In this document: in pieces, positions 26,115 to 34,689 of the stretch
Layout: the number at the start of each line of letters is the position of its first letter
Position numbering within the stretch: the first letter of the stretch is position 1
NCBI GenBank assembly: GCA_023150345.1
Contig: JAKLLB010000001.1
Coordinates: forward strand, 116,224-180,223
Length of the DNA: 64,000 nt
Direction of reading: 5' to 3'
Source: Aquabacterium sp.
GTDB lineage: Bacteria > Pseudomonadota > Gammaproteobacteria > Burkholderiales > Burkholderiaceae_C
Translations under genes and position numbers: made by a program
Notes under the pieces: generated by a model
Seen by the model: the letters and a program-made list of their open reading frames with translations, nothing else
Told to the model about the DNA's origin: nothing
Databases searched by the model: none

Positions 26115-27332
26115 ATGCGCCACCAGCCGATACGCGACGGGGCCTCGCCCCGGCCGCCACTGCCACGTGCCATCTGGGTGCTCGGGTTCGTCAGCCTGCT
26201 GATGGACATCTCCTCGGAGCTCATCCATAGCCTGCTTCCGCTGTTCCTAGTGGGCACGCTGGGCGTGAGCGTGCTGGTGGTCGGGTTCATCGAGGGTGTG
26301 GCCGAGTCGACCGCGTTGATCGTCAAGGTCTTCTCCGGTGCGCTCAGCGACTACTTCCGTCGGCGCAAGCTGTTGGCCGTGATCGGCTATGCCCTGGGCG
26401 CATTGACGAAACCGGCCTTTGCACTGGCTCAGGGCGCCGGGGTGGTCGTCGCGGCACGCTTCGTCGACCGCATCGGCAAGGGCATCCGTGGGGCCCCGCG
26501 CGATGCGCTGGTGGCCGATCTGGTCGGCGCCGATCAGCGCGGTGCGGCCTATGGGTTGCGCCAGTCGCTCGACACGGTCGGCGCCTTCGTCGGCCCGCTG
26601 TTCGCCACTGCGTTGATGCTGCTGTTCGTCGGCGATTTCCGTGCAGTATTCTGGGTCGCTGTGGTGCCGGCCGTGCTGGCGGTGATGCTGCTGCTGTTCG
26701 GCGTGCGGGAACCCGAGCCTGCGGCTGAAGGTGCAGCTGGCAGCCCGATTCGCCGCGAGTTGCTGGGGCGCCTGGGCCGTGCTTACTGGGCCGTGGTGGC
26801 GATCGGTGGCGTCTTCACGCTGGCGCGCTTCAGCGAGGCCTTTCTGGTGCTGCGGGCCGAGCAGTTGGGGGTGGCGGCCAGCTTCGTGCCACTGGTGATG
26901 GTGGCGATGAACCTCGTCTACGCGCTCAGCGCCTACCCGTTTGGCAAGCTTGCGGACACGATGAGCCACGCCACCTTGCTGGCCTGGGGGCTTGTGGTGC
27001 TGGTAGCCGCCGATGTCGTGCTGGCGCTTGCGTCGAGCTGGCCGGCGATGCTGCTCGGCATGGCCCTGTGGGGCCTGCACATGGGCATGACCCAGGGGCT
27101 GCTCTCTGCGATGGTGGCGGACACGGCACCGCAGGACCTGCGCGGAACGGCATTCGGCTTGTTCAACCTGGTCAGCGGCCTGGCCATGCTGGCGGCCAGC
27201 GGCATCGCCGGTCTGCTGTGGGACCGGCTCGGTGCTTCGAGCACCTTCTTGGCAGGCGCCATGTTCGCAGTCGCTGCGCTCGTGGCGTTGGTCGGCTGGG
27301 CGGCGAGTCGTACCGCGACACGCGCCACGTGA
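26115..27332 (+). CDS. MFS transporter
   Basis: A 405-residue major facilitator with about twelve hydrophobic segments. The early DISSELIHSLLPLF motif marks a distinct MFS subgroup common in proteobacteria, and the loop 2-3 signature is GALSDYFRRRKLL. RIGKGIRGAPRDALVAD is also characteristic. Controlled in all likelihood by the divergent PadR gene. An export role is plausible because PadR often governs efflux; the substrate is unknown. Confidence 0.87.
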   Translation: MRHQPIRDGASPRPPLPRAIWVLGFVSLLMDISSELIHSLLPLFLVGTLGVSVLVVGFIEGVAESTALIVKVFSGALSDYFRRRKLLAVIGYALGALTKPAFALAQGAGVVVAARFVDRIGKGIRGAPRDALVADLVGADQRGAAYGLRQSLDTVGAFVGPLFATALMLLFVGDFRAVFWVAVVPAVLAVMLLLFGVREPEPAAEGAAGSPIRRELLGRLGRAYWAVVAIGGVFTLARFSEAFLVLRAEQLGVAASFVPLVMVAMNLVYALSAYPFGKLADTMSHATLLAWGLVVLVAADVVLALASSWPAMLLGMALWGLHMGMTQGLLSAMVADTAPQDLRGTAFGLFNLVSGLAMLAASGIAGLLWDRLGASSTFLAGAMFAVAALVALVGWAASRTATRAT

Positions 27333-27341
27333 TCCGGAGCA

Positions 27342-27372
27342 CCGGTCCGGGGCGCGCCGCGGCCCGGACCGG
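27342..27372 (+). terminator. Strong hairpin after the MFS gene
   Basis: CCGGTCCGGG (27342-27351) and CCCGGACCGG (27363-27372) form a perfect 10-bp GC stem with an 11-base loop, starting nine bases after the MFS stop. There is no T tract, so it may act as a weak or Rho-assisted terminator or protect the transcript end. Confidence 0.5.
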
Positions 27373-27439
27373 CCTAGCGTGAGCTCAGTAGCCCTTGATC
27401 GCCTGCGAGAACGCCGGCGTCAACGGCGCTTCGTTGTGC

Positions 27440-27598
27440 ACCAGGTGCCTTGGGGTCGTTCAGCAATGCACTCGTCCCATGTGTGGCCCGCTGGGGAGAT
27501 GATGCGATCAACCGCCTTGCCCGCACCTGAACCTTCCTTACGCCTTCGGGCAGGTGCACATCGGCGGGCAGGCGGACAGATTGGGAGCGTGCACTGGG
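27440..27598 (-). pseudogene. Decayed VapB antitoxin gene
   Basis: Minus-strand frame RSQSVRLPADVHLPEGVRKV, then QVRA, matches the intact VapB at 14401-14634. A one-base deletion near 27525 then shifts the frame, and similarity (GHTWDE, LNDPKA) continues in another frame. The start region and the partner toxin are absent. The rest of the 27373-27692 gap shows no gene. Confidence 0.75.
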
Positions 27599-27692
27599 TC
27601 TCATGACGGCCCGCTGCGCGGCCTTCAGACTTGCAGCACGCGGCAGGCGGGGCCGGGGGACAATACAGCGCCTACAGCGGAACCAACCTGTG

Positions 27693-28076
27693 ATGAACGA
27701 GAGCCTGCCCCTGCTGAAGCTGCAGTCCGTGATGCCGGGCCTGCCCGAGTCCGACCGCCCGAAGCCCGAGCGGCTGCTGCAGGGTAACCCGAAGCGCGAC
27801 ACCTGGAACTGCGTGGACGCCGACCTGGGTGGCAGCCGCCTTTATTGCGGCGTCTGGCGTTGCGAGCCTGGCCATTGGCGCATCGAGATGGCGGCCGGCG
27901 AGCACGAGCTTTTCACGGTGCTGCAAGGGCGCTGCCGCGTGCACTGTGAGGACGGCACCTGCCAGGAGGCCGGTGCGGGCGAGGCGATCTACATTCCCGC
28001 GGGTTTCCGTGGCTCGTTCGAAGTGTTGGAAGCGGTCACCAAGACCTACGCCATCGTTGTGGCCCAAACCGATTGA
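27693..28076 (+). CDS. Cupin-domain protein
   Basis: A 127-residue single-domain cupin, probably of the DUF861-like group: GVWRCEPGHWRIEMAAGEHE, LFTVLQGRCRVHCEDG and GEAIYIPAGFRGSFEVLE form the barrel motifs. The metal-ligand histidines of classical cupins are reduced. ATG 27693 begins the conserved region. It is followed after 22 bases by the Epd/GAPDH gene. Function unknown. Confidence 0.75.
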   Translation: MNESLPLLKLQSVMPGLPESDRPKPERLLQGNPKRDTWNCVDADLGGSRLYCGVWRCEPGHWRIEMAAGEHELFTVLQGRCRVHCEDGTCQEAGAGEAIYIPAGFRGSFEVLEAVTKTYAIVVAQTD

Positions 28077-28098
28077 GTGTTGGCTCGACCGCGGCACC

Positions 28099-29133
28099 AT
28101 GACCCTGCGCATTGCGATCAATGGCTATGGCCGCATCGGCCGCTGCTTTCTGCGCGCTTTGCAGGAGTCGGGACTGGGCGATGAACTTGCCGTCGTGGCC
28201 ATCAACGAGCCCGCTGACATCGAGAGCATGGCCTACCTGACGCGCTTCGACTCCACGCATGGCCGCTTCCGGGGCCAGGTCGAGGTCGCAGGCGAGCGGC
28301 TGGTCATCGATGGGCGAACCGTTGCGGTATCACACGCCACATCGCCCGAGGCGGTTGACTGGGCAGGACTCGGCATCGACCTGTTGGTCGAGTGCTCGGG
28401 AGTCTATGGCCGCCGCCACGAATTGGAAGCGTTCCTCGCTGCCGGCTGCCCGCGGCTGCTGCTTTCGCACCCGGGGAACAGCGCCAGCGATGTCGATCGC
28501 ACCATCGTCTTTGGCCTCAACCAGGTGTCGCTGGGCCCCGGTGACAGGCTGGTCTCTGCCGCTTCCTGCACCACCAATGCCATCGTTCCCGTGCTCGACA
28601 TCCTGGATCGTGCGTTCGGCATCGAGCACGGCCTGATGACGACGCTGCACTCGGTGATGAACGACCAGCCGCTCATCGACGGCTACCACCATGCGGACCT
28701 GCGGCGCACGCGTTCGGCCATGCAGTCGATGATTCCGGTGTCCACAGGGTTGGCCCGCGGGGTCGAGCGCCTACTGCCGCAACTGGCTGGCCGGGTCGAG
28801 GCCAAGGCCATACGCGTGCCGGTGGTCAATGTGTCGGCGATCGATCTGGTCGTCACGCTGGCCCGGCCGGCCACAGCGGCCGCAATCAACGCCTGCATGC
28901 GGCATGAAGGCGAGGCGGTCTACGGCAGCCGCCTGGCGTGTTCGGGCGACCCGCACGCGTCGATCGACTTCAACCACAGCGCGCACTCTGCCATCGTCGA
29001 CACCAGCCAGACGCGCATGAGCGGCGAGCGGCTGGCCAACCTGCTGGTCTGGTTCGACAACGAATGGGGCTTCGCCAACCGCATGGTGGAATTGGCTGCG
29101 GTTTGGAAGGGTCGCATGGGGCGCGGTGGATAG
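28099..29133 (+). CDS. Erythrose-4-phosphate dehydrogenase / type I GAPDH
   Basis: A 344-residue NAD-dependent aldehyde-phosphate dehydrogenase. It has the Rossmann motif RIAINGYGRIGRCFLRAL, catalytic Cys157 in SAASCTTNAIVP, His184 in TTLHSVMND, and the C-terminal WFDNEWGFANRM. The segments ADLRRTRSAMQSMIPV and DFNHSAHSAIVDTSQTR are closer to E. coli Epd, which oxidises erythrose-4-phosphate toward pyridoxal phosphate synthesis, than to GapA. Both activities remain possible. Neighbours give no pathway clue. Confidence 0.82.
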   Translation: MTLRIAINGYGRIGRCFLRALQESGLGDELAVVAINEPADIESMAYLTRFDSTHGRFRGQVEVAGERLVIDGRTVAVSHATSPEAVDWAGLGIDLLVECSGVYGRRHELEAFLAAGCPRLLLSHPGNSASDVDRTIVFGLNQVSLGPGDRLVSAASCTTNAIVPVLDILDRAFGIEHGLMTTLHSVMNDQPLIDGYHHADLRRTRSAMQSMIPVSTGLARGVERLLPQLAGRVEAKAIRVPVVNVSAIDLVVTLARPATAAAINACMRHEGEAVYGSRLACSGDPHASIDFNHSAHSAIVDTSQTRMSGERLANLLVWFDNEWGFANRMVELAAVWKGRMGRGG

Positions 29134-29156
29134 GCCGACCGGCGCGCCGGAGACCA

Positions 29157-29720
29157 TCAGCCACCGCTCGTCGCTGCAGGTGCGACCGGTTGCGGAGGCG
29201 TGACGCCGGACCGCGCCGCTTTCGCGCGCGCGGCATGCAGCGCCACCACGAAGGGCTTGTAGTCTGCTGTGTCCTGATGCTCGAGCACCTTGCCGTCGCG
29301 CACCTGCAGGCGCACCACGAAGGGCATGCGGGTGTCCACGATCAAGCCGTCCGGTAGACCCAGGCTCCACTCCAGCTCACCCACGAATACCATGTGTTCG
29401 CCAGATGCGAACTGGCTGACCGGGTGATAGCGCATGTCGCGTATGGCGGCGTAGGTCTCACGCAGCGCCTTCATGAGCTCGGCTTTCCCCTGCTTGCCGA
29501 CGGCGCCAAAGACGACGCTGGCAGTGGCGTCGTCGAACCGGATGTGGTCATCCAAGAGTGGTTCCAGACGGGCCCAGTCGCGGGCAATGTAGGCGTCGAA
29601 GTACGGCTGGGCGATGGCCTCGGTCTGCGCCGACAGGTCGGCCAGGCTGGGGCGCTTCGCTTGGGCGCAGGAGGGCTGGGCGATGGCCAGCAGGAACAGG
29701 CAGAGGATCCAGGTCTTCAT
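29157..29720 (-). CDS. Exported NTF2-like (SnoaL-type) protein
   Basis: A 187-residue protein with a signal peptide (MKTWILCLFLLAIAQPSCAQA) and an NTF2-like fold: IAQPYFDAYIARDWARLEPL, then DDHIRFDDAT, followed by beta strands ending in VRDGKVLEHQDTADY. Proteins of this fold are isomerases, binding proteins or immunity factors; no catalytic residues can be fixed. It converges on the Epd gene and diverges from the histidine kinase. The 29721-29925 gap should hold both promoters. Confidence 0.72.
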   Translation of the reverse strand: MKTWILCLFLLAIAQPSCAQAKRPSLADLSAQTEAIAQPYFDAYIARDWARLEPLLDDHIRFDDATASVVFGAVGKQGKAELMKALRETYAAIRDMRYHPVSQFASGEHMVFVGELEWSLGLPDGLIVDTRMPFVVRLQVRDGKVLEHQDTADYKPFVVALHAARAKAARSGVTPPQPVAPAATSGG

Positions 29721-29925
29721 GTGTGCGGGCGTGTCGTGAATCGGTTGTCAGGCCGTGTCGGGCAGCGATGCCGGTAACCGAGGCATGCTCAAGCCGAAGT
29801 TGCGGGCTGCTGCGTGCAATGGTGGCCCGGGCCTGGTCATTTGTGCACTCCTCAGTGATGGAAACCCTGTCCGCTGACGTGGGCGCTGCCACGGCAGCTC
29901 AGGCGAACCCGTAAAGTGGGGCGAA

Positions 29926-31044
29926 ATGCCGAGTACCGAATCGCGCCCAGCCGTCCAGTCGTTGCGGCAGGACCTGGCCGTCGTTCTGCTGTTCTGGATC
30001 CTGGTGACACTGGGCCTGGTGCTGAGCAGCTACCTGGACGCCCGGCACTCCGGCAACGCCATCTCGGTGGTCCGGGCGGCCAGTGTCGTGGCGCCGCTGA
30101 TGCTCCCGCAGGTCTGCTTCAGCACAGTGGTGGCATGGGTGCTGCACCGCCAGCCGCACCGGCTGAACCGACCGCTGCTGCTGCTCGCCGGCGCCTGGGC
30201 GGCGATTCCGGTCTACCTGGCGCTGGCCACGCCGGCCGTGGTGGCCATCGGCCTGCTGACACGCGGCAAACCGTGGGCGGACTTCAGCCAGGCTCTCGGC
30301 GATTGGGCGGCGATGAACATCTGGGTCGACGCCATGATGGCCAGCGCCGGCATGGCCTTGCAGATTGGTTGGGCGTTCTGGCGCCACGCCCAGCGGCAGC
30401 GCGAGGCTGCGCTGTACGCGTGCGCCGAAAACCTGAACTTGCGCCTGACCCTGCTGCAAGGCCAGTTGGAGCCGCATTTCCTGTTCAACACCTTGAATGG
30501 CATTGCCGCCCTGGTTCGGGGTGCCGACCGCGAGGTGGCGCTGCAAGCGCTCAGCCGGCTATCGGAACTGCTGCGGTATGCGCTGCGCGCCAGCCAGCAG
30601 CGGTGGGTCAGCGTTGCCGACGAACTGCGATTCGTCGACGACTATGTGGCCCTGCAACGGCTGCGCTTTGGCGAGAGCCTGCAGTGGCTGGCCGAGATCG
30701 AGCCGGCCGACTGGGCCCGCTGGGCCTGCCCCCCGTTGCTCTTGCAACCGCTGGTGGAAAACGCCATGCGACATGGGTTGGAAAGCGGGCTGCAGGGCGC
30801 ACTGCGGCTGCACGTGCGGTGGCATGAAGGCACTGTGCAGGTGACGCTCGACAACCCCCACGACCCCACTGCCGCGCTGTTGCCAGGGCATGGCGTAGGC
30901 TTGTCCAAGACGCGCGAACGTCTGCACGTCTTGTACGGCGACAGGGCGCAATTGCAGACCGACGTCGCATCGGACCGGTTCCGGCTGCGCTTGAGCATGC
31001 CCCTGGAGGACCTGGATGTCGCCTTGGAAACTCCTGGTCGTTGA
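29926..31044 (+). CDS. LytS/AlgZ-type sensor histidine kinase
   Basis: A 372-residue membrane histidine kinase of the His_kinase (PF06580) class. About four transmembrane segments fill residues 15-160, the phospho-acceptor His is near residue 182 in QLEPHFLFNTLNGI, and the ATP-binding part shows LLLQPLVENAMRHG and GVGLSKTRERLHVLYG. There is no obvious periplasmic sensor domain. The 3' end overlaps the response regulator by 29 bases, so they form a two-component pair. Confidence 0.92.
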   Translation: MPSTESRPAVQSLRQDLAVVLLFWILVTLGLVLSSYLDARHSGNAISVVRAASVVAPLMLPQVCFSTVVAWVLHRQPHRLNRPLLLLAGAWAAIPVYLALATPAVVAIGLLTRGKPWADFSQALGDWAAMNIWVDAMMASAGMALQIGWAFWRHAQRQREAALYACAENLNLRLTLLQGQLEPHFLFNTLNGIAALVRGADREVALQALSRLSELLRYALRASQQRWVSVADELRFVDDYVALQRLRFGESLQWLAEIEPADWARWACPPLLLQPLVENAMRHGLESGLQGALRLHVRWHEGTVQVTLDNPHDPTAALLPGHGVGLSKTRERLHVLYGDRAQLQTDVASDRFRLRLSMPLEDLDVALETPGR

Positions 31045-31798
31045 CGACGAACCGCTGGCGCGCCGAAACCTGCAGTTGGCCCTGGCCGAGCACGTCGGCT
31101 GGACGTTGACCGGGCTGGCAGCCAGCGCAGCCGAGGCCCGCGTGATGCTGGCGCAGAACCCGGCGGACCTGGTGCTGCTGGACATCCAGATGCCACGCCA
31201 GCACGGGCTGTCCTTTGCTGCCGAACTCGCTGCTCAGGCGAACCCGCCACTGGTGGTCTTCGTCACCGCGCACGACGAGCACGCGCTGGCGGCATTCGAG
31301 GTGCATGCGCTCGACTACCTGCTCAAGCCCGTGAACGACCGGCGCCTGGCCGAGGCCCTGCAACGCGCTGCGCAGTTGCTCGGTCAGCAGCTACGTTGCG
31401 GCTACGCAGCCAGCGTTCAGGCCCTGCTGCGCGAGCGCGAGGCGCAGCAGCGTGGCGGCAGTCCGCCGCCGCTGCAGCAACTGGTGGTGCGCTCGGTTGG
31501 CACGCTGGAACGGGTCCAGGTGGACGACATCCGCTGGCTCGCTTCGGCTGGGAACTACGTCGAGCTGCATTTGTCTGGGCGTTGCCTGCTTCACCGTGCC
31601 ACCCTGGCCGCGCTCGAACAACGCCTGCCCGCGGGCGAGTTCCTGCGGGTGCACCGAACGGCCCTGGTGCGGCCGCGCGAGGTCGCGGCGCTGAGCGTCG
31701 TCGGCGACGGCGTCTATAGTGCCCAGCTGCGCGACGGCGTTCGGGTGCCGGTGAGCGAGCGCTACGTGGCAGCGGTGCGCGCGTTGTTCGAGGGTTAG
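31016..31798 (+). CDS. LytTR-family response regulator
   Basis: A 260-residue regulator with a receiver domain (LLVVDDEPLARRNL, phospho-acceptor Asp near residue 58 in LVLLDIQMP, Lys in LDYLLKPVND) and a C-terminal LytTR DNA-binding domain at about 155-255 (VDDIRWLASAGNYVELHL, then FLRVHRTALVRPREV). The partner kinase lies upstream and overlaps. LytTR regulators commonly control surface or secreted functions; no target is evident here. Confidence 0.93.
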   Translation: MSPWKLLVVDDEPLARRNLQLALAEHVGWTLTGLAASAAEARVMLAQNPADLVLLDIQMPRQHGLSFAAELAAQANPPLVVFVTAHDEHALAAFEVHALDYLLKPVNDRRLAEALQRAAQLLGQQLRCGYAASVQALLREREAQQRGGSPPPLQQLVVRSVGTLERVQVDDIRWLASAGNYVELHLSGRCLLHRATLAALEQRLPAGEFLRVHRTALVRPREVAALSVVGDGVYSAQLRDGVRVPVSERYVAAVRALFEG

Positions 31799-31840
31799 GG
31801 GCGGGTCATCGGGCGGCGCAACGCCACGTGGACCCAGGCG

Positions 31841-32065
31841 TCAGGCAGCAGGGCTCGCACGCAAACCCCTGGCCGCGCGGCGGGCCAGACGATGGGCCAG
31901 TCGCTGCGCCGATCGCAGCGCGTTCGAGCCAGCAGTGGCCAGCGCCGCGTTCGCGCCGCGCCACACATCGTCCATGGCGGCCCGGCGCTGTGCCTCGGCC
32001 TCCCGGTACGCAGCATCGAAGTCGAAGTCTGTGAGGTCCGCGGACGGGTTCGGCGTTCGGTTCAT
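31841..32065 (-). CDS. Small basic hypothetical protein
   Basis: A 74-residue protein, acidic at the start (SADLTDFDFDAAYREAEAQR) and strongly basic and helical at the end (SAQRLAHRLARRAARGLRAS). GGAGAG lies a few bases before ATG 32065, supporting translation. It diverges from a LysR regulator 104 bases away and shares its palindrome-rich region, so it may be the regulated gene. No family recognised. Confidence 0.55.
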   Translation of the reverse strand: MNRTPNPSADLTDFDFDAAYREAEAQRRAAMDDVWRGANAALATAGSNALRSAQRLAHRLARRAARGLRASPAA

Positions 32066-32111
32066 GGTGCTCTCCGGTGGTGATGGTTTGCAATGTATTG
32101 ACAGACATTGC

Positions 32112-32140
32112 GGTCGGAAACCGACCAAATTGCCAATTGG
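32112..32140. promoter_or_regulatory. Palindromes in the LysR divergent region
   Basis: Two perfect palindromes lie side by side: GGTCGG-AAA-CCGACC (32112-32126) and CCAATTGG (32133-32140), with a TTGACA hexamer at 32098-32103 just before. They sit between the small minus-strand gene and the LysR gene and are likely binding sites for that regulator. Confidence 0.45.
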
Positions 32141-32169
32141 TTTTGCGATAGATGCAATACCATGGCGAC

Positions 32170-33090
32170 ATGGACCTGAACCTCAACCTGGACGATGTAC
32201 GGTTGTTCATTCGCGTGGTGGAGCTTGGAACGCTCTCGGCGGCGGCGCGTGAGCGCGACGTGCCGGTCAGCCAGGTGACGCGCGCCCTGGCGCGGCTGGA
32301 GGCGCGCTGTGGCGTACGGCTGCTGCATCGCAGCACGCACGGTCTGAGCCTGACCGATGAAGGCGACCTGTTTCAGTCGGCGGCCCGCCGCATGCTGGAA
32401 ACGGCGGAGGTGCTGCACAGCGAGCTCACAGGCAAACTGGCAGGGCCCAGTGGCTGGGTGCGGGTCAGCGTGTCCAGCGTCATCGCGCAGGCGCTGATCG
32501 CGCCGAGCCTGCCGTCGCTGTATGAACGCCATCCGCAGTTGCACCTGGACATCCTGGCCGATGACCGGGTGGTGGACATGGCACGCGAGGGCGTGGACAT
32601 CGCCATTCGCACCGGTTCGCCCGCCAGCGACACGCTGGTGGCGCGTGAGATCGGCGAGTTGTCGCGTGGGCTGTATGCGTCGCCGGCGTACCTGAAGAAC
32701 CACGGTCGACCGCGTCGCATCGACGACCTCGGCAAGCACCGCCTGATCGGGAACAGCGCCAGCCCCGCGTTGAACGAATGGCAGCTGGGTCGGGGCCGCG
32801 ATGCGACCACGTTACACGTCAGTGGCCATACCCGCACCGACAACACCGCGGTGGTGCTCTCGCTGGTGCGCGAGGGAGTGGGCATCGGTCGAGTCGTGAA
32901 CATCGTGGCCGGCCCGCTGGTGGCGCGAGGGGAGCTGGTGCCGGTGCTGGAAGAACTGGCAGCCGAAACCCCCGTGCCGGTTTACGCCGTGATGCTGCAT
33001 GAGCGACAGCGCTTGCCCAAGATGCGGGCCTGCACCGACCACTGGGCGGCCTGGCTCGCCGCCGCGCCGTTCAATCCATCCGCCGATTGA
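32170..33090 (+). CDS. LysR-family transcriptional regulator
   Basis: A LysR regulator of 306 residues from ATG 32170 (312 if ATG 32152 is used; neither has a clear ribosome binding site). The winged helix-turn-helix is at the N terminus (VRLFIRVVELGTLSAAARER, then QVTRALARLEARCGVRLL), with the effector domain following. It belongs to the broad DmlR-like group. It diverges from a small hypothetical gene and is not obviously linked to the downstream glutathione reductase. Confidence 0.88.
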   Translation: MDLNLNLDDVRLFIRVVELGTLSAAARERDVPVSQVTRALARLEARCGVRLLHRSTHGLSLTDEGDLFQSAARRMLETAEVLHSELTGKLAGPSGWVRVSVSSVIAQALIAPSLPSLYERHPQLHLDILADDRVVDMAREGVDIAIRTGSPASDTLVAREIGELSRGLYASPAYLKNHGRPRRIDDLGKHRLIGNSASPALNEWQLGRGRDATTLHVSGHTRTDNTAVVLSLVREGVGIGRVVNIVAGPLVARGELVPVLEELAAETPVPVYAVMLHERQRLPKMRACTDHWAAWLAAAPFNPSAD

Positions 33091-33226
33091 GCCTCCCGTG
33101 TCGCGAGAAAAGGGCAAGTCAGGCCACTCGGACCCGCGCTGCGTTTCGGCGTGCTGCCAGGCGTGACCAACAGGCGAGGCCCTGGTGTGCCAGGTGCTCG
33201 GGCGCGCCGGGCTCTTGCGGCGGTGT

Positions 33227-34603
33227 CTACCGCACTGCTGCAGGTTCGCCGGCCAGGCGACGCACAGGCTCGCGCATCAGCACGAACTCCTCGGCGGCAG
33301 TGGGGTGCACGGCCACCGTGCGATCGAAGTCGCGCTTGGTGGCGCCGCACGTCAGCGCGACGGCCAGGCTCTGGACGATCTCCGGTGCATCGGCACCGAT
33401 CATGTGTACACCGAGCACACGGTCGCCCAGGCCATCGACCACCAGTTTCATGTAGGTGCGGGCCGCCGAACCGGCGAAGGCGGTTTTCATTGGCCGGAAC
33501 TCCGACTCGTAGATGTCGACCGGTCCGCGCTTCGCGGCCTCGGCTTCGCTCAGGCCCACGGTGGCGATGGGCGGGTCGGAGAAGACAGCCGACGCCACCG
33601 TGCGGTGGTCCACCCGAGTGGGGCGCCTGCCGAATTCCGTATCGGCGAACGCCCGGCCCTCGGCGATGGCCACCGGTGTGAGGTTCACACGCTGGGTCAC
33701 GTCTCCGATGGCCCAGATGCCCGGTGCGCTGGTGCGACTGTCCGCATCCACGGCAATGGCGCCCCGGCTGTCGAGTTGCACGCCGGCCACTTCGAGGCCC
33801 AGATCGGATGTGTTCGGTCGTCGACCCGTTGCGTTGAGCGCCGCTGACGCCTGGACTGCCGAACCATCGGCGCGGTGCAGCGTATAGCCGTCTGCTCCGT
33901 TGGACAACGACTCCAGGGCGACTCCCGCAGCCAGAGGGATGCCGCGGGCCGTCAACGCCTGCGCCAGGCGCTGGCGCAGGTCGAGGTCGAAGCCGCGCAG
34001 GGGCAGCGTGTCGCGAAAGGCGAGCGACACCTTCGCGCCGAGCCCGGCAAGGATGGTGGCGAACTCCACTGCGATGTAACCGCCTCCCACCACGAGCAGG
34101 CTGGCGGGCAAGACGCGCATGTCGAGCACGTCGTTGGATGTCATCGCGGTCGCGAGTCCCGGCAGGGCGTCGTGCGCGGGTGCGCCGCCGGTTGCTACCA
34201 ATATGCGCGTGGCGCGCACGATGCGGCTTCCGATCGCGACACGGCCCCCGCCCAGCAGTCGCGCGCGGCCTTGCGCCAGCTCGACGCCCGAGTCTGACAG
34301 CAGCTTGCGGTAGATGGCTTCGAGCCGGTCGATTTCGGCAGCCTTGGCGTCGGCCCAGCGGTGCATCTCGAACGACGGGTCGGTACCGCTCCAGCCATAG
34401 CTGCGTGCTTCATCGAACGCCTGTGCGTAGCCGGCCGCGTACATCATCAGCTTCTTGGGTACGCAGCCCCGAATGACGCAGGTGCCACCGGCACGGCTGG
34501 CCTCGGCGATGAGCACGCGCGCCCCATGGGCCGCCGCCCTCCGCGAGGCGGCCACGCCGCCCGAGCCGGCACCGAGTACCACGAGGTCGAAATCGTCGCT
34601 CAT
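33227..34603 (-). CDS. gor: Glutathione-disulfide reductase
   Basis: A 458-residue FAD/NADPH disulfide reductase. FAD motif VVLGAGSGGVAASRRAA, redox-active CxxxxC in GGTCVIRGCVPKKLMMYAAG (about residues 40-58), NADP-site glycine motif VVGGGYIAVEFA and the C-terminal catalytic His-Glu in HPTAAEEFVLMR mark it as Gor rather than lipoamide or mercuric reductase. It keeps glutathione reduced and so fits the adjacent metal/thiol-stress region, but no GTAAG-N16-CGTCTA promoter is seen upstream. Confidence 0.92.
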   Translation of the reverse strand: MSDDFDLVVLGAGSGGVAASRRAAAHGARVLIAEASRAGGTCVIRGCVPKKLMMYAAGYAQAFDEARSYGWSGTDPSFEMHRWADAKAAEIDRLEAIYRKLLSDSGVELAQGRARLLGGGRVAIGSRIVRATRILVATGGAPAHDALPGLATAMTSNDVLDMRVLPASLLVVGGGYIAVEFATILAGLGAKVSLAFRDTLPLRGFDLDLRQRLAQALTARGIPLAAGVALESLSNGADGYTLHRADGSAVQASAALNATGRRPNTSDLGLEVAGVQLDSRGAIAVDADSRTSAPGIWAIGDVTQRVNLTPVAIAEGRAFADTEFGRRPTRVDHRTVASAVFSDPPIATVGLSEAEAAKRGPVDIYESEFRPMKTAFAGSAARTYMKLVVDGLGDRVLGVHMIGADAPEIVQSLAVALTCGATKRDFDRTVAVHPTAAEEFVLMREPVRRLAGEPAAVR

Positions 34604-34689
34604 GTCATCTCCTTCGATGGGTCACAAACCGTGAAGTCATACAGCGGCAGGGCGAGGCTGCCGCAAGTCGGGCGAACCGGGCCGAGCCG

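Noticed and set aside
27329-27372. Classical intrinsic terminator after the MFS gene
   Set aside because: The stem is excellent but no T tract follows, so it is listed only as a hairpin of uncertain terminator strength.
33227-34603. Mercuric reductase instead of glutathione reductase
   Set aside because: The redox motif GGTCVIRGCVPKK and the HPTAAEE end are of the glutathione reductase type, and there is no heavy-metal-binding N-terminal domain or C-terminal Cys pair.
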